Positions 1-8,820 of a stretch of 50,361 bases of DNA are shown here, piece after piece. Position numbers and translations under genes: made by a program. The DNA comes from a virus. Location of the stretch: positions 1-50,361 of IMG/VR virus record IMGVR_UViG_3300021165_002265. One strand, 5' to 3'. How positions within the stretch are numbered: position 1 is the stretch's first letter; every line of letters begins with the position of its first letter. Under the pieces are notes generated by a model. The model searched no databases. It was not told the origin of the DNA and worked only from the letters and a program-made list of their open reading frames with translations.

Positions 1-2
1 AA

Positions 3-422
3 GAAATATTAGGAAGGCCTATCTACAATTGGAATCACCCGGAGTACGCTAATGGTAAATTTCAGTACTGTACTTCTACGGACCCAATCGTATATCATGT
101 AGATTCTCAAAATTATGCAGCAATGGTTTATCTAACTCCGGACGCACCTTTACAGAGTGGTACAGCAACATATAAAAGCATTTACACAAAAAAGACAAAG
201 TTTGATGAAGCGCAAGGAGGGGATTACGAAAAATCATTTAAAGGAAGAAGTAGCGGATTAAATTTTTATGATAAGACATCTTTTGAATTAGTAGATAATA
301 TTGCAAATGTGTACAATAGATTAGTTTTGTTTGATGCTAAAAATATTCATGCCGCTGTAAACTACTTCGGTGACACTAAGGAAAATAGTAGATTTTTCCA
401 TTTATTCTTTTTTGATATATGA
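3..422 (+). CDS. 2OG-Fe(II) oxygenase-like protein, C-terminal part (truncated by window edge)
   Basis: The reading frame is open from the first bases, so the true start lies upstream of the window. Visible signals fit a 2-oxoglutarate/Fe(II) dioxygenase fold: an H-x-D pair in YHVDSQ followed by a strand-like AAMVYLTP, a G-T-A-T-Y segment, then a distal histidine in KNIHAAVNYFG and a C-terminal hydrophobic FHLFFFD. These could supply the two His and one Asp iron ligands. The pattern recalls the DUF6445/prolyl-hydroxylase-like proteins of phages. It overlaps the next gene by four bases (ATGA), so it is probably co-translated with the glycosyltransferases and may modify a virion protein or sugar. 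The role is inferred. Confidence 0.55.
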   Translation, partial: EILGRPIYNWNHPEYANGKFQYCTSTDPIVYHVDSQNYAAMVYLTPDAPLQSGTATYKSIYTKKTKFDEAQGGDYEKSFKGRSSGLNFYDKTSFELVDNIANVYNRLVLFDAKNIHAAVNYFGDTKENSRFFHLFFFDI

Positions 423-2272
423 AGACTAGATTCCAGGTTATAACAAGATGTACAAGACCTCAAAATCTTTTACAAATCTATGATAGTTTTAATTATACTT
501 CAACTAGTAATCATTTTCTAAATTGGCATATATTATTTGATACCTCATCTTTGATTGATATTGATTCAAAATTGCTTCAGGAATTATATAAGAGAGATGC
601 CATTTTACATTTTTTAGAAAGTGATGGTACCGATTATCTATATCCTCAAATAAGTGAACTTGTTAGTAATCTTGATGGAGGATGGGTTGTAATTATGGAT
701 GACGATAATATATGCTATCCTAATTATTTTGATGTCCTTAGTGATGAAATAAAGAATAATAGCAAGTTGGCTTATGTTTACGAACAAGAAGTAAATGGTA
801 GAGATTTCACCGGACTAGACATAAGAAAAGTTGGCCCGGAGCACATGAAGTTAAAACACATTGATTCGGCACAATATATCATACATACCTCCTTACATAA
901 AAAATTAAAATACGAACCCGGATATGATGCTGACGGTAAATTCATAGAAAAATTATACGCTGAACATTCTGATAAATTTGGTTTCATAGAAAAACCACTG
1001 TGTTATTATAATGCTCTAGCGGTAGAACCAAAAGCTAGAGTCCCTAAAGTTTTATATTTGGGACCTGATAAACCAGAATTAAAAAGTGTAAAGTATGCAG
1101 ATTACGAAGACGATTCTCTAAATGTAAAATATATTGAGAACGATCAAAACATAAGTAAGGATATAGCTGATTTTAATCCTGATTCTATAATAAGCATCTC
1201 GGATGATTATTATAAAGAATATAAGAACCTATGCAACCAGCCATCCTATGTTAGAAATAGATGGATTAACTTAAATCATCACCACGATAAACAAACAGAA
1301 ATAGCTTATAATGTAGGAGAGATAGCATATAATTGCGCAATGAATAGTATGCTTAGGGATGATTACGATTCTGTAGTATCTTTTTTTACGCCAATTTACA
1401 ACACGAAAGAAAAACTCTGGACAACTTATGACTCAGTAAAGAATCAGACATTTCCGAACTGGGAGTGGGTTATAGTAAATGATTCTTCCGACGGAGGCAA
1501 AACTTTAAAAATTGCCTTGGAAATAGCATCACAAGATTGTAGAGTTAAGGTATATGACTTTAGAGAAAAATCAGGTGGTATTATAGGCGAATCTAAATAC
1601 AGAGCAGCAGCACTCACTAAAGGTAGGTGGTTAGCAGAATTAGACCACGATGATTACTTAATGCCGGATTGCGCAAGGTACATAATAGAGGCAGCTAATA
1701 AGTTTCCAGATGCGGGATTCATATATACCGATAGCGCAGAGTTAGACGAATTTCACAACTCTATGACTTATCCGGATGGATTTTGTTTTGGTTATGGTAA
1801 GTATAGAAAAGAGAATCATTATAGGAATACTTGGGATGTTGTAGATTCTCCGAACATAAATCCAAAAACAATTAGACATATAGTAGGCGTACCAAACCAT
1901 GTTAGAGTATGGAGAAGAGATGTATATTTTTCGGTGGGAGGACATAATAGAAATTTATCCATCGCAGACGACTATGAATTAATCGTCAGAACATTCCTAA
2001 AAACTAAGTTTGTAAAAATACCAAAATTAGGATATCTTCAATACATCTACAATAATTCAAATGGAAGAAATACACATGACCTATCCAGAGCAGATATCCA
2101 GAGAAGAGTTAGATCAATCATGTATTTCTATAATGATGCAATAAATGAAAGATTCAAAGAATTAGGAGTAATTGATTATGCTTATGAAGAAAATGAAAAC
2201 AATCCTTTATATGTAGAAAGCAGATTTGGAGAAGATGAAAACTATGTAAATTATATATACAATGACTTATAG
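419..2272 (+). CDS. two-domain glycosyltransferase
   Basis: The 617-residue protein carries two glycosyltransferase-A-like halves. The N-terminal half has a nucleotide-sugar style MDDDN motif near residue 95. The C-terminal half (from about residue 320) is a typical GT2 domain with SFFTPIYN, then VIVNDSSDGG, and a metal-binding DHDD near residue 412. The middle (roughly 220-300) has no motif I know. No membrane segment is seen. It probably transfers sugars to a virion protein or phage-associated glycan. The start overlaps the upstream stop by four bases and the end overlaps the next gene by eleven, so this is one operon. Confidence 0.75.
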   Translation: MKTRFQVITRCTRPQNLLQIYDSFNYTSTSNHFLNWHILFDTSSLIDIDSKLLQELYKRDAILHFLESDGTDYLYPQISELVSNLDGGWVVIMDDDNICYPNYFDVLSDEIKNNSKLAYVYEQEVNGRDFTGLDIRKVGPEHMKLKHIDSAQYIIHTSLHKKLKYEPGYDADGKFIEKLYAEHSDKFGFIEKPLCYYNALAVEPKARVPKVLYLGPDKPELKSVKYADYEDDSLNVKYIENDQNISKDIADFNPDSIISISDDYYKEYKNLCNQPSYVRNRWINLNHHHDKQTEIAYNVGEIAYNCAMNSMLRDDYDSVVSFFTPIYNTKEKLWTTYDSVKNQTFPNWEWVIVNDSSDGGKTLKIALEIASQDCRVKVYDFREKSGGIIGESKYRAAALTKGRWLAELDHDDYLMPDCARYIIEAANKFPDAGFIYTDSAELDEFHNSMTYPDGFCFGYGKYRKENHYRNTWDVVDSPNINPKTIRHIVGVPNHVRVWRRDVYFSVGGHNRNLSIADDYELIVRTFLKTKFVKIPKLGYLQYIYNNSNGRNTHDLSRADIQRRVRSIMYFYNDAINERFKELGVIDYAYEENENNPLYVESRFGEDENYVNYIYNDL

Positions 2273-2927
2273 TGTAATCATTCCTACATTATGGAGATGC
2301 AATCTTTTAGAATTTTATAAGACCCTGCAAATTTTCAGCGGGGAACCTCAAATAAAAGAAATCATATTAATAGACAATGACATAACATTCGAACAAACAA
2401 TAAAATCTAATATTCTAAACATAAGTCCAAAAATAAAATACTATCCACAAGATGAAAATATATATGTGAACCCAGCATGGAACTTAGGTGAATCAATAGC
2501 CCGCGGGGAACACTTAATGATAGTAAATGATGATTTCCATATAACATCCAAAAAAACATTAAGTAACATTATAAAAACACATCAAAATAATAAAGACATC
2601 TTTAATAGCATATACGGAATAGCAACATCATGTTACACAGAAGAACCCACATCCAATAAAATATACTTAACAGACAATGAAGGAAGAGGGACCGGGTGGG
2701 GATGCTTCTTCATATTACATAGATATACATGGACAGACATCCCAAATGAATTAAAAATATGGTTTGGAGATGACTACATAACAAAACATGTATTAAGAAA
2801 TAGAGGAAAAGTTTATACATTCAAAAATATAAAAGCATCACCATTCTCACAGACAATATCCTCACAGACATTTAATAGCATCATGGATAATGACACTAAA
2901 ATATACATGGAGAAATACGATAACTAA
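2262..2927 (+). CDS. glycosyltransferase family 2-like protein
   Basis: The 221-residue product starts with a GT-A nucleotide-binding strand (YSVIIPTLWR), followed by IKEIILIDND and a VNDDF metal-binding motif near residue 88. The length fits a single catalytic domain. It overlaps the preceding two-domain glycosyltransferase by eleven bases, which suggests coupled translation and a shared glycan pathway. The donor and acceptor sugars cannot be read from the sequence. Confidence 0.7.
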   Translation: MTYSVIIPTLWRCNLLEFYKTLQIFSGEPQIKEIILIDNDITFEQTIKSNILNISPKIKYYPQDENIYVNPAWNLGESIARGEHLMIVNDDFHITSKKTLSNIIKTHQNNKDIFNSIYGIATSCYTEEPTSNKIYLTDNEGRGTGWGCFFILHRYTWTDIPNELKIWFGDDYITKHVLRNRGKVYTFKNIKASPFSQTISSQTFNSIMDNDTKIYMEKYDN

Positions 2928-2942
2928 ACTATTTATATAAAA
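2928..2942 (+). promoter_or_regulatory. putative phage-type (late) promoter motif
   Basis: ACTATTTATATAAAA sits ten bases before the next start codon. The same word, with small changes, precedes the genes at 5843 and 8208. It does not match the host-type promoter of the minus-strand genes. A middle/late promoter is an inference. Confidence 0.4.
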
Positions 2943-2951
2943 ACTAATAAA

Positions 2952-3485
2952 ATGCCATCAAAAACAGAAAAACAGCAGAAATTCTTTCAAATAGTAAAAG
3001 CCTATAAAGATAAGAAAATGTCCGCAGCAGAAGTAGGAAAGAACGTAGAAGATGCAGCTAAAGATATGTCGGATAAAGAATTAGACAAATATACTAAATT
3101 GACAAAAGAAGATATTGACGAACTAAGAGAATTATTAAACATGAAAAAAGAAAATGTAATGCCTGACGTAAAACCCAATGACGCAGAAAATGCAGAAGAA
3201 GGTAGCATGGCAAAAAGTCAAGCTAAAGACATCATGAAATATGCTTTAGAGATTCACAAGATGATAAATGATAGAGATGATTTACCGGAATGGGTTGAAT
3301 CTAAAATAACAAAAGCTCACGATTACATGACAACCCTATGTCAATACATGTCAAATGAATTAGAAAAGGATTCACAGGCATTTAAAAAGACAGATGAAGG
3401 ATATTATAGTAGAAAGCCTAAGAGTGGAAAAGTTGGAGGCATTGGTAGATTAGTAGGAGCTGCCACGTCGATAGGAAAGAGATAA
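2952..3485 (+). CDS. DUF3008-like phage protein
   Basis: The N-terminal 55 residues match the DUF3008 pattern as I remember it: MPSKTEKQQKFFQ, a lysine-rich helix, then MSDKELDKY. The rest is acidic and helical and ends in a basic, glycine-rich tail (KVGGIGRLVG). In other phages such proteins sit among late genes; their function is unknown to me. It has its own upstream motif and is followed by the amidase. Confidence 0.5.
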   Translation: MPSKTEKQQKFFQIVKAYKDKKMSAAEVGKNVEDAAKDMSDKELDKYTKLTKEDIDELRELLNMKKENVMPDVKPNDAENAEEGSMAKSQAKDIMKYALEIHKMINDRDDLPEWVESKITKAHDYMTTLCQYMSNELEKDSQAFKKTDEGYYSRKPKSGKVGGIGRLVGAATSIGKR

Positions 3486-3526
3486 GATGTTTTATATATT
3501 TTTTGGGATTTAAACAATGTAATAAA

Positions 3527-4411
3527 ATGCAAGACATGGATTTAATAAAAAGGATTCAAGAATATTTTGGATTTAATAAAACTGGGCAATATGATCCGTT
3601 GACAGAAGCAGCGGTAAAGAATGTTCAAAGAAATAATGAAGTTTATCCCGACGGAAAATTAGATGATTATACAGTCAATCTTATTTTTGAAGGAGAGCTT
3701 ACAACTGATTTTTTAAGTAGAGTAGAGGTGTCTGGAGATTTAGTTATTGACCGGAGACACATGCCGGATAAAGAATACATAAAAACAGAAACAAAAAAAG
3801 AGTATATATTCTTACATCATACAGCAGGTTGGGATAATCCATACAATGTTATTCATGGATGGGCGACAGATACTAGAGGCAGAATAGGAACCCAATATGT
3901 TATCGGAGGTCAGAATGTTACAAATGTTTCACATAAGTACGACGGAGTAATTGTAGAGGCTTTCCCAAAAGAATACTACGCATATCATTTAGGAATTGGA
4001 GCTACTTACATGCACTCACGGTCTGTAGGAATTGAATTATGTAATTTCGGATACTTAACGCAAGAAGGAACTAAATTCTATACGTACACTAGAAGAGAAG
4101 TTCATCCTAGCCAAGTAGTAACTCTCAAAAAAGATTTTAGAGGATTTAGACATTTTCATAGGTATTCTGACAATCAAATATCTGCATTGAAAAAATTACT
4201 TATAAAAATATCTAATGATCACTCTATTGACTTAAAAGGAGGGCTATATACTTATTTTAATTCACAAGACCCATTCGTAGCTTTAGACTATAAAGATGAT
4301 GTGAAAAAAGGTCTTGTAAAAGGTGTATTCTCTCATACAAACGTTGTCATGTCCGGTAAATGGGATATTTTTCCACAGGATGAAATGATTGATATGATAA
4401 GAAGTATTTAA
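3527..4411 (+). CDS. N-acetylmuramoyl-L-alanine amidase (endolysin)
   Basis: This enzyme should cut the amide bond between N-acetylmuramic acid and the peptide of peptidoglycan to lyse the host. Residues 1-60 form a peptidoglycan-binding-1-like helical domain (YDPLTEAAVKNVQ). From about residue 90 an Amidase_2/PGRP domain follows with LHHTAGWDNPYNVI, a second histidine in YAYHLG, and GIELCNFG. The zinc ligands are likely the first H of HHTAG and a later H. The frame is open from a TTG at 3503, but the ATG at 3527 follows an A-rich leader and is the better start. No signal peptide is seen, so a holin is needed. The 3' end overlaps the convergent minus-strand gene by four bases. Confidence 0.85.
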   Translation: MQDMDLIKRIQEYFGFNKTGQYDPLTEAAVKNVQRNNEVYPDGKLDDYTVNLIFEGELTTDFLSRVEVSGDLVIDRRHMPDKEYIKTETKKEYIFLHHTAGWDNPYNVIHGWATDTRGRIGTQYVIGGQNVTNVSHKYDGVIVEAFPKEYYAYHLGIGATYMHSRSVGIELCNFGYLTQEGTKFYTYTRREVHPSQVVTLKKDFRGFRHFHRYSDNQISALKKLLIKISNDHSIDLKGGLYTYFNSQDPFVALDYKDDVKKGLVKGVFSHTNVVMSGKWDIFPQDEMIDMIRSI

Positions 4412-4986
4412 TTAACTGGGTCATAAGTTTCTGATTTTTTTGGATTTCTTATTTTTTTACTTGGTGGTAGGTAGAAGCTATCTTCTTTATCATCTACTTC
4501 TTTTGACAGGTCATAAATATTTCCCATGACTTCAAAAGGGCATATTAAATGAGTTAAATCTTCATTAGAGAAATTATGTCCTATGATTTTTTGTATCTCC
4601 TTAAGTTTATCTTTTGTTATGTTACTAATGATATTTAATCTTTTTATTTCTTGATATCTAAATAATGGATAGTCCCCGCAGAAAAATTGTAGAGTAACCG
4701 GATTCCACCTTACCCTCTCGAGCTTCATATATAGCTTGTAATCAACTCCAAGGTATCTACTAAGTATGTTATCATTTTCATAAATTCGATTCCCCAGAGA
4801 GTCTCTAAAGCCCGTCCACGCATCACAGGACTCAAGAGAAAATCCTCGAGGAGTTCCAGCATAGACATATCCTAAATCCTTATTATCGGTATCGAATATG
4901 TTTTCAAATACTTCAATGATTTCACCTTTCTTTAATTCCGCAAAACTTTTTTCCGCTCTAAATCTCAGTCTAAAAATAGTTTCCAT
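4408..4986 (-). CDS. YopX-like domain protein
   Basis: The segment WTGFRDSLGNRIYENDNI around residues 60-80 matches the core of the YopX family, found in many phages without a settled role. The start at 4986 (METIFRLRF) is preferred to the upstream frame-open methionine because that extension is hydrophobic and atypical. It is the only minus-strand gene within the plus-strand block and converges on the amidase. The C-terminus is polar and proline/lysine-rich. Orientation opposite to its neighbours suggests separate, perhaps early, expression or recent insertion. Confidence 0.55.
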   Translation of the reverse strand: METIFRLRFRAEKSFAELKKGEIIEVFENIFDTDNKDLGYVYAGTPRGFSLESCDAWTGFRDSLGNRIYENDNILSRYLGVDYKLYMKLERVRWNPVTLQFFCGDYPLFRYQEIKRLNIISNITKDKLKEIQKIIGHNFSNEDLTHLICPFEVMGNIYDLSKEVDDKEDSFYLPPSKKIRNPKKSETYDPVN

Positions 4987-5098
4987 AGTATGTTCATGTT
5001 TTAAAATAAATAATAAGTGCGAATATAGTAAAAACAATTGACTTACGCAACTATTTTATCATTTTTACGTTAAATAATTGTTTATAGACTTGTATATC

Positions 5099-5776
5099 AT
5101 GATTATATCCCACAAATATAAATGTATTTTCGTAAGAATTCCTAAGACTGGTTCAACTAGCATAGAAACCTATTTGAAGGAAGTTGACCCGGATTGCATC
5201 TCATCAGGGGATAAACCTCCGTATGGACACGATACATGTTCACAGTTATTAGAAGAATATGGTCATACAGTATGGAACTCTTATTACAAATTTACTTTTA
5301 TACGTGAACCTTACCAATGGTATAAATCATATTACTCAGATCTCTTAAATTATTCGTGGGATGAAGATAGTGAATTAGCGAAAAAAAGTTTAGGATTAGT
5401 CTTGACAGAGTATAATACTTTACCGGAACCTGTCAATAATACATTACACGAAAAGCATATTATGATAATCCAATTACTAAATGATTTTTGGTTCTACCCT
5501 TCTATCTTCGGTAAAATAATGGATAATCATGTGACTCAAATATCATGGATAGATAGGCCGATTAATTTTATAGGACGTACAGAATTTTTAGATGAGGATT
5601 TTAGGGATATATGCAACAAATTAAATATTCCTTCCACCGAACTAAAAAGATTAAATACATCGGATTCTCATAAATTAAATCACAGTGAAGGATCTAAGAA
5701 TCTAATTAAATGTTTAGCAGAGAAGGATTTAGAATTATACTACAACATAAAACCAATAACAAATAATCGTTATTAA
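5099..5776 (+). CDS. sulfotransferase family protein
   Basis: The protein has the two PAPS-binding signatures of sulfotransferases: the 5'-phosphosulfate loop RIPKTGSTSIETYL at residues 15-28 and the 3'-phosphate-binding FIREPYQWYKS around residues 76-86. Length (225 residues) suits a Sulfotransfer_2-type enzyme. An in-frame TTG lies at 5078, but the ATG at 5099 gives the usual short N-terminus. Near glycosyltransferases and an oxygenase-like gene, it may sulfate a phage glycan or host surface sugar. That substrate is inferred. Confidence 0.75.
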   Translation: MIISHKYKCIFVRIPKTGSTSIETYLKEVDPDCISSGDKPPYGHDTCSQLLEEYGHTVWNSYYKFTFIREPYQWYKSYYSDLLNYSWDEDSELAKKSLGLVLTEYNTLPEPVNNTLHEKHIMIIQLLNDFWFYPSIFGKIMDNHVTQISWIDRPINFIGRTEFLDEDFRDICNKLNIPSTELKRLNTSDSHKLNHSEGSKNLIKCLAEKDLELYYNIKPITNNRY

Positions 5777-5816
5777 TGTGTAATTATATAAAAAAGTAAA
5801 TTTATAGCAAAATAAC

Positions 5817-5832
5817 ACTATTTATAATAAAA
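5817..5832 (+). promoter_or_regulatory. putative phage-type (late) promoter motif
   Basis: ACTATTTATAATAAAA lies ten bases before the start codon at 5843 and shares its core with the motifs at 2928 and 8186. Confidence 0.4.
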
Positions 5833-5842
5833 CGCTGTAAGT

Positions 5843-6151
5843 ATGGGCAGACCTAGGAAAACAGAAATAGATTCGAAAAAAGAAATAAAAACGGATCAAG
5901 AAGTTAAAAAGCAAAAGAAAGCACCTCCTGTAAATAAGAAAAGAGAGGATGCATCGGGTTTTAGAACTACAATCCCTCCGGAGCATGTGTATAAAATCAA
6001 GGTAACTACTTCTAAGGGTGAACGAGTCATAGTTACCGAAAATGTTTCACAGATAGTAGAGGCAATTAAAAAAGCAAAACAAGCAGAGAAATCTATATTA
6101 CATAAATTAAAGGATGCTACACTAAGTTTTTTCAGAGGATTTAAAAAATAG
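5843..6151 (+). CDS. small basic protein of unknown function
   Basis: I do not recognise this family. The first 40 residues are lysine-rich and probably disordered (GRPRKTEIDSKKE onward). The middle holds a short strand-rich segment (VYKIKVTTSKGERVIVTENV) and the end is a basic amphipathic helix (LHKLKDATLSFFRGFKK). It leads a run of closely spaced genes toward the terminase-like and ParB-like genes, so a nucleic-acid or packaging role is possible but unproven. Confidence 0.5.
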   Translation: MGRPRKTEIDSKKEIKTDQEVKKQKKAPPVNKKREDASGFRTTIPPEHVYKIKVTTSKGERVIVTENVSQIVEAIKKAKQAEKSILHKLKDATLSFFRGFKK

Positions 6152-6157
6152 TTTTAC

Positions 6158-6682
6158 ATGAGTGGTATTATCATTACCGATTATTTGAGAAGATATTTAC
6201 GAAAAGATTTAGATAACTTTCATAAATACTTGCAGATTATAGCAGAGGAAGGAGCTAATTATAGTGACCGGTTAATTCGCCGCAGGGATAAATTACATCT
6301 AAATGCTATTAAAGGATTGTTTGCATTCGTCGTAGATTCTAAAACATTCAATGACATCTCTTCCGCAGATAGAATATATTTTCTAATTGATGCCATGTAT
6401 TATTATTTTCCATTCGGAAGACATGAGAAAATGAAAAAAGATGAAGCATTCATTTATGATGTTTTTATCAAGGAATGTAGAAAAGAAGATGTATTAAGGA
6501 GACCTGAGTATGAGAAATGGCTAATCAAAAAAAAGGGCGGGGATTACTGGAAATGGATGCATCAGATACTAGGAGCAGACTGGGAAGAATCCAAAAATGA
6601 ATCAATGAAAATGAAAAAAGCATATAAAGAAAGAGTAAAGAACAGAGATTTAAGAAACCAATCCATAAACCCAGAAACATGA
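6158..6682 (+). CDS. hypothetical protein, likely helical
   Basis: This 174-residue protein is rich in charged helices, with YLRRYLRKDLDNFHKYL near the start and a basic C-terminus. It starts seven bases after the previous gene and overlaps the next by four (ATGA), which puts it in the operon leading to the terminase-like and ParB-like genes. No catalytic motif is visible and I cannot name a family. Confidence 0.55.
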   Translation: MSGIIITDYLRRYLRKDLDNFHKYLQIIAEEGANYSDRLIRRRDKLHLNAIKGLFAFVVDSKTFNDISSADRIYFLIDAMYYYFPFGRHEKMKKDEAFIYDVFIKECRKEDVLRRPEYEKWLIKKKGGDYWKWMHQILGADWEESKNESMKMKKAYKERVKNRDLRNQSINPET

Positions 6683-6996
6683 ATTATAATGATGAAGACT
6701 TTCTAAGAAGAATAGTAGGCGTAGGAACCTTAGGATACTCATTAGAAAAAATAATGAATGTATTAGATATCCCTACATCTGATATGAAATCATTTACAGA
6801 TGAATTTTACAATAAGAACAGTGAAGTATATAGAGCATACAAGAAAGGAATAGATAAAGCAGATTACGTCATAGACATGAAACTATTTGAAGAAGCTAAA
6901 AGTGGAAACATAAGAGCTTTAAAAAAATATGAAGAAAGAAAAGATAAAGAGATATATAGACAACGGAGAGCCCAAACATTAAAAGATGAAGAATAA
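6679..6996 (+). CDS. possible small terminase-like protein
   Basis: The 105-residue product begins with a helix-turn-helix-like segment (GYSLEKIMNVLDIPTSDM), continues with a helix (VYRAYKKGIDKADYVIDMKL) and ends in ALKKYEERKDKEIYRQRR. That order resembles small terminase subunits, in which an N-terminal DNA-binding region is followed by a helical oligomerisation region. It overlaps both neighbours and precedes two ParB-like genes, a common neighbourhood at phage packaging loci. No large terminase is present in the window, so this is only a suggestion. Confidence 0.35.
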   Translation: MNYNDEDFLRRIVGVGTLGYSLEKIMNVLDIPTSDMKSFTDEFYNKNSEVYRAYKKGIDKADYVIDMKLFEEAKSGNIRALKKYEERKDKEIYRQRRAQTLKDEE

Positions 6997-7600
6997 TATT
7001 ACATACATAGACATAAATAAATTATCAGAGAATCCAAGAAACAGTAAGATACATCCGGATGAACAGATAGCAAAGTTAATGAAGAGCATCACAGAGTTCG
7101 GATTTAACATTCCTATCCTCATTGATAAGAAAAACATGATTATTGCTGGACATGCTCGATTCCTAGCAGCAAAAGCATTACATATAGATTCAATTCCTGC
7201 AATCCGTATTGAAAATTTAACAGATGATCAAATAAGAGCTTATTCCATAGCAGATAATAAGCTAACAGAATTAGGAGAATGGGACTATACAAAGTTAAGC
7301 GATGAATTAGAGTACCTCAATTCCGTTGACATAGATGCAATGGCCATGGGATTTGATTATGAAGATTTTGAAATGTTAAATGAATCTTTCCAAAATGATG
7401 ATGACATCTTATCTGCAACAAAATCGGAACCATCCTCTCCATCTAAAAATAAAAAAAGCATTGTCTTCTCATATAACATAGAAGATTATACAAACATGAT
7501 GAAGAAATTCAAGACAGTAATGAATGAGAACGACATAAAAGCTAATGCAGAAGTTATAAGATTATTGATTGAACACTATAATGAAAGACATGATGGGTAA
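6986..7600 (+). CDS. ParB-like N-terminal domain protein (copy 1)
   Basis: Residues 1-100 form a ParB/Srx-like domain: IDINKLSENPRNSKIHPDEQ, then IPILIDKKNMIIAGHARFLAAK, in which the GHxR box binds nucleotide in ParB proteins, and a conserved YSIADNKLTELGEWDY. The C-terminal third is polar and unrelated to chromosomal ParB DNA-binding domains. In phages such domains often lie beside terminase or methylase genes. The next gene is a paralogue, so a tandem duplication is likely. Whether it hydrolyses CTP or cuts DNA cannot be told. Confidence 0.75.
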   Translation: MKNNITYIDINKLSENPRNSKIHPDEQIAKLMKSITEFGFNIPILIDKKNMIIAGHARFLAAKALHIDSIPAIRIENLTDDQIRAYSIADNKLTELGEWDYTKLSDELEYLNSVDIDAMAMGFDYEDFEMLNESFQNDDDILSATKSEPSSPSKNKKSIVFSYNIEDYTNMMKKFKTVMNENDIKANAEVIRLLIEHYNERHDG

Positions 7601-8168
7601 ATTAAATATAGAAATTGTTGACATTGATGATATAAAAGAATCTAATTATAACTCGAGAATACATAGCGAAGCTCAAGTAGAGAAGATTGCAAATAGCATA
7701 GCAGAGTTTGGATTCGTTAACCCCATTATAATAGACGACGAAAATGAGATTATAGCAGGCCATGGTAGATTTATGGCAGCCAAGCATTTAAATCTTAATG
7801 AGGTACCTACCATAAAACTCACCCACCTTACAGACGATAAAAAGAGAGCATTCATCATAGCAGACAATAAGATAGCTCTTTCCGGAGAATGGGATTACGA
7901 TATGCTGAAAGAAGAGTTCGATATTATACTAAAGAGTGAAATGGATATCGATTTACTAGGCTTTAACAGAAAGTTTATAGACTCCATGTTCAAAGAAAAA
8001 GATGCTGATGCCATGGTCGTACATAAGTTGAAGACGTTAAAGATAAACTTTGATGCCGATGACTATGATACTACGCTAGACTCGATGAATTATGTTATGG
8101 AAAAAGAAGGGTGCGTAGACCATGAAGAAGTGTTAGTTAGATTACTTGATTTTTATCTTAGGACTTAA
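7590..8168 (+). CDS. ParB-like N-terminal domain protein (copy 2)
   Basis: A paralogue of the preceding gene with the same order of motifs: SNYNSRIHSEAQVEKIANSI, then IIAGHGRFMAAKHL (the GHxR box) and FIIADNKIALSGEWDYDML. The C-terminal third differs from copy 1. I chose the start at 7590, which overlaps the upstream stop by eleven bases; a more upstream in-frame ATG at 7569 is less likely. The divergence suggests an old duplication with possible heteromer formation. Confidence 0.72.
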   Translation: MMGKLNIEIVDIDDIKESNYNSRIHSEAQVEKIANSIAEFGFVNPIIIDDENEIIAGHGRFMAAKHLNLNEVPTIKLTHLTDDKKRAFIIADNKIALSGEWDYDMLKEEFDIILKSEMDIDLLGFNRKFIDSMFKEKDADAMVVHKLKTLKINFDADDYDTTLDSMNYVMEKEGCVDHEEVLVRLLDFYLRT

Positions 8169-8185
8169 TTTTTAGAATGCCTAAT

Positions 8186-8200
8186 ACTATTTATATAAAA
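8186..8200 (+). promoter_or_regulatory. putative phage-type (late) promoter motif
   Basis: ACTATTTATATAAAA, identical to the word at 2928, lies eight bases before the start at 8208. Confidence 0.4.
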
Positions 8201-8207
8201 AATAATT

Positions 8208-8573
8208 ATGATAAACGAATATATTGGATTTTTGCTACACTCTAGTACCCAAACAAGAGTATACCATTTACAAACTTCTTCTTACGCCAAACATAAAGCA
8301 CTTAATAAATATTACGATAAAATATTAGATTTAGTAGATACATTAGCAGAAGCTTATCAAGGTAAATATGGTATAATCAAAGATATTAAAGTACCTGGAA
8401 GTGTTGATAATATAAAAACAGATGAGGACATTGTAAAATACTTCGGCACTTTATCCAACTACGTAGATAACAAAGTAAAAGATTTACCTGAGGATACATA
8501 TCTTAGAAACATTTGCGACGAAATTGCTACTCTAATATATCAAACGACTTACTTACTTAAGAATCTTGATTAA
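8208..8573 (+). CDS. DUF5856-like, ferritin/Dps-like helical protein
   Basis: The sequence LLHSSTQTRVYHLQTSSYAKHKALNKYY followed by a helix ending AYQGKYGII matches, from memory, small phage proteins grouped as DUF5856, which look like four-helix ferritin or Dps-type bundles. Histidines and glutamates that could bind metal are present but not proven. It is the last plus-strand gene, has its own upstream motif, and its end overlaps the convergent minus-strand gene by 17 bases. It marks the switch of coding strand. Confidence 0.55.
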   Translation: MINEYIGFLLHSSTQTRVYHLQTSSYAKHKALNKYYDKILDLVDTLAEAYQGKYGIIKDIKVPGSVDNIKTDEDIVKYFGTLSNYVDNKVKDLPEDTYLRNICDEIATLIYQTTYLLKNLD

Positions 8574-8808
8574 ACAGGGATAGATAGTAGTGGCTTCCAT
8601 TACCCTCACCTGTTTTACCATTTTCGTAAGCATTCTCAATCATTTCCTTTTCTTCTGGGAGTTGTTTGTATATAATAGATACTAATTCTAACATTACATC
8701 TAATCTACCTAAATGGAAAGAAGGATCATTCGAGACCTCTGACAAAGCACTGTACTGATTTTTCTTTGTTTCTGCCCAATATAAAATATTCTCTAAAGGT
8801 GTTTTCAT
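8557..8808 (-). CDS. hypothetical protein
   Basis: An 83-residue, largely helical protein (GRLDVMLELVSIIYKQLPEE in the middle) with a polar glycine-rich end. No family is recognised. It is the most downstream gene of the long minus-strand block and converges on the ferritin-like gene. A terminator for the gene upstream of it lies just before its start, so it probably has its own promoter or is expressed by read-through. Confidence 0.5.
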   Translation of the reverse strand: MKTPLENILYWAETKKNQYSALSEVSNDPSFHLGRLDVMLELVSIIYKQLPEEKEMIENAYENGKTGEGNGSHYYLSLFNQDS

Positions 8809-8820
8809 AAATAATAAATT

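Noticed and set aside
2928-8200. T4-type late promoters (TATAAATA)
   Set aside because: The words contain TATTTATA, the reverse complement, in the direction of the genes, so this is not the T4 signal as known.
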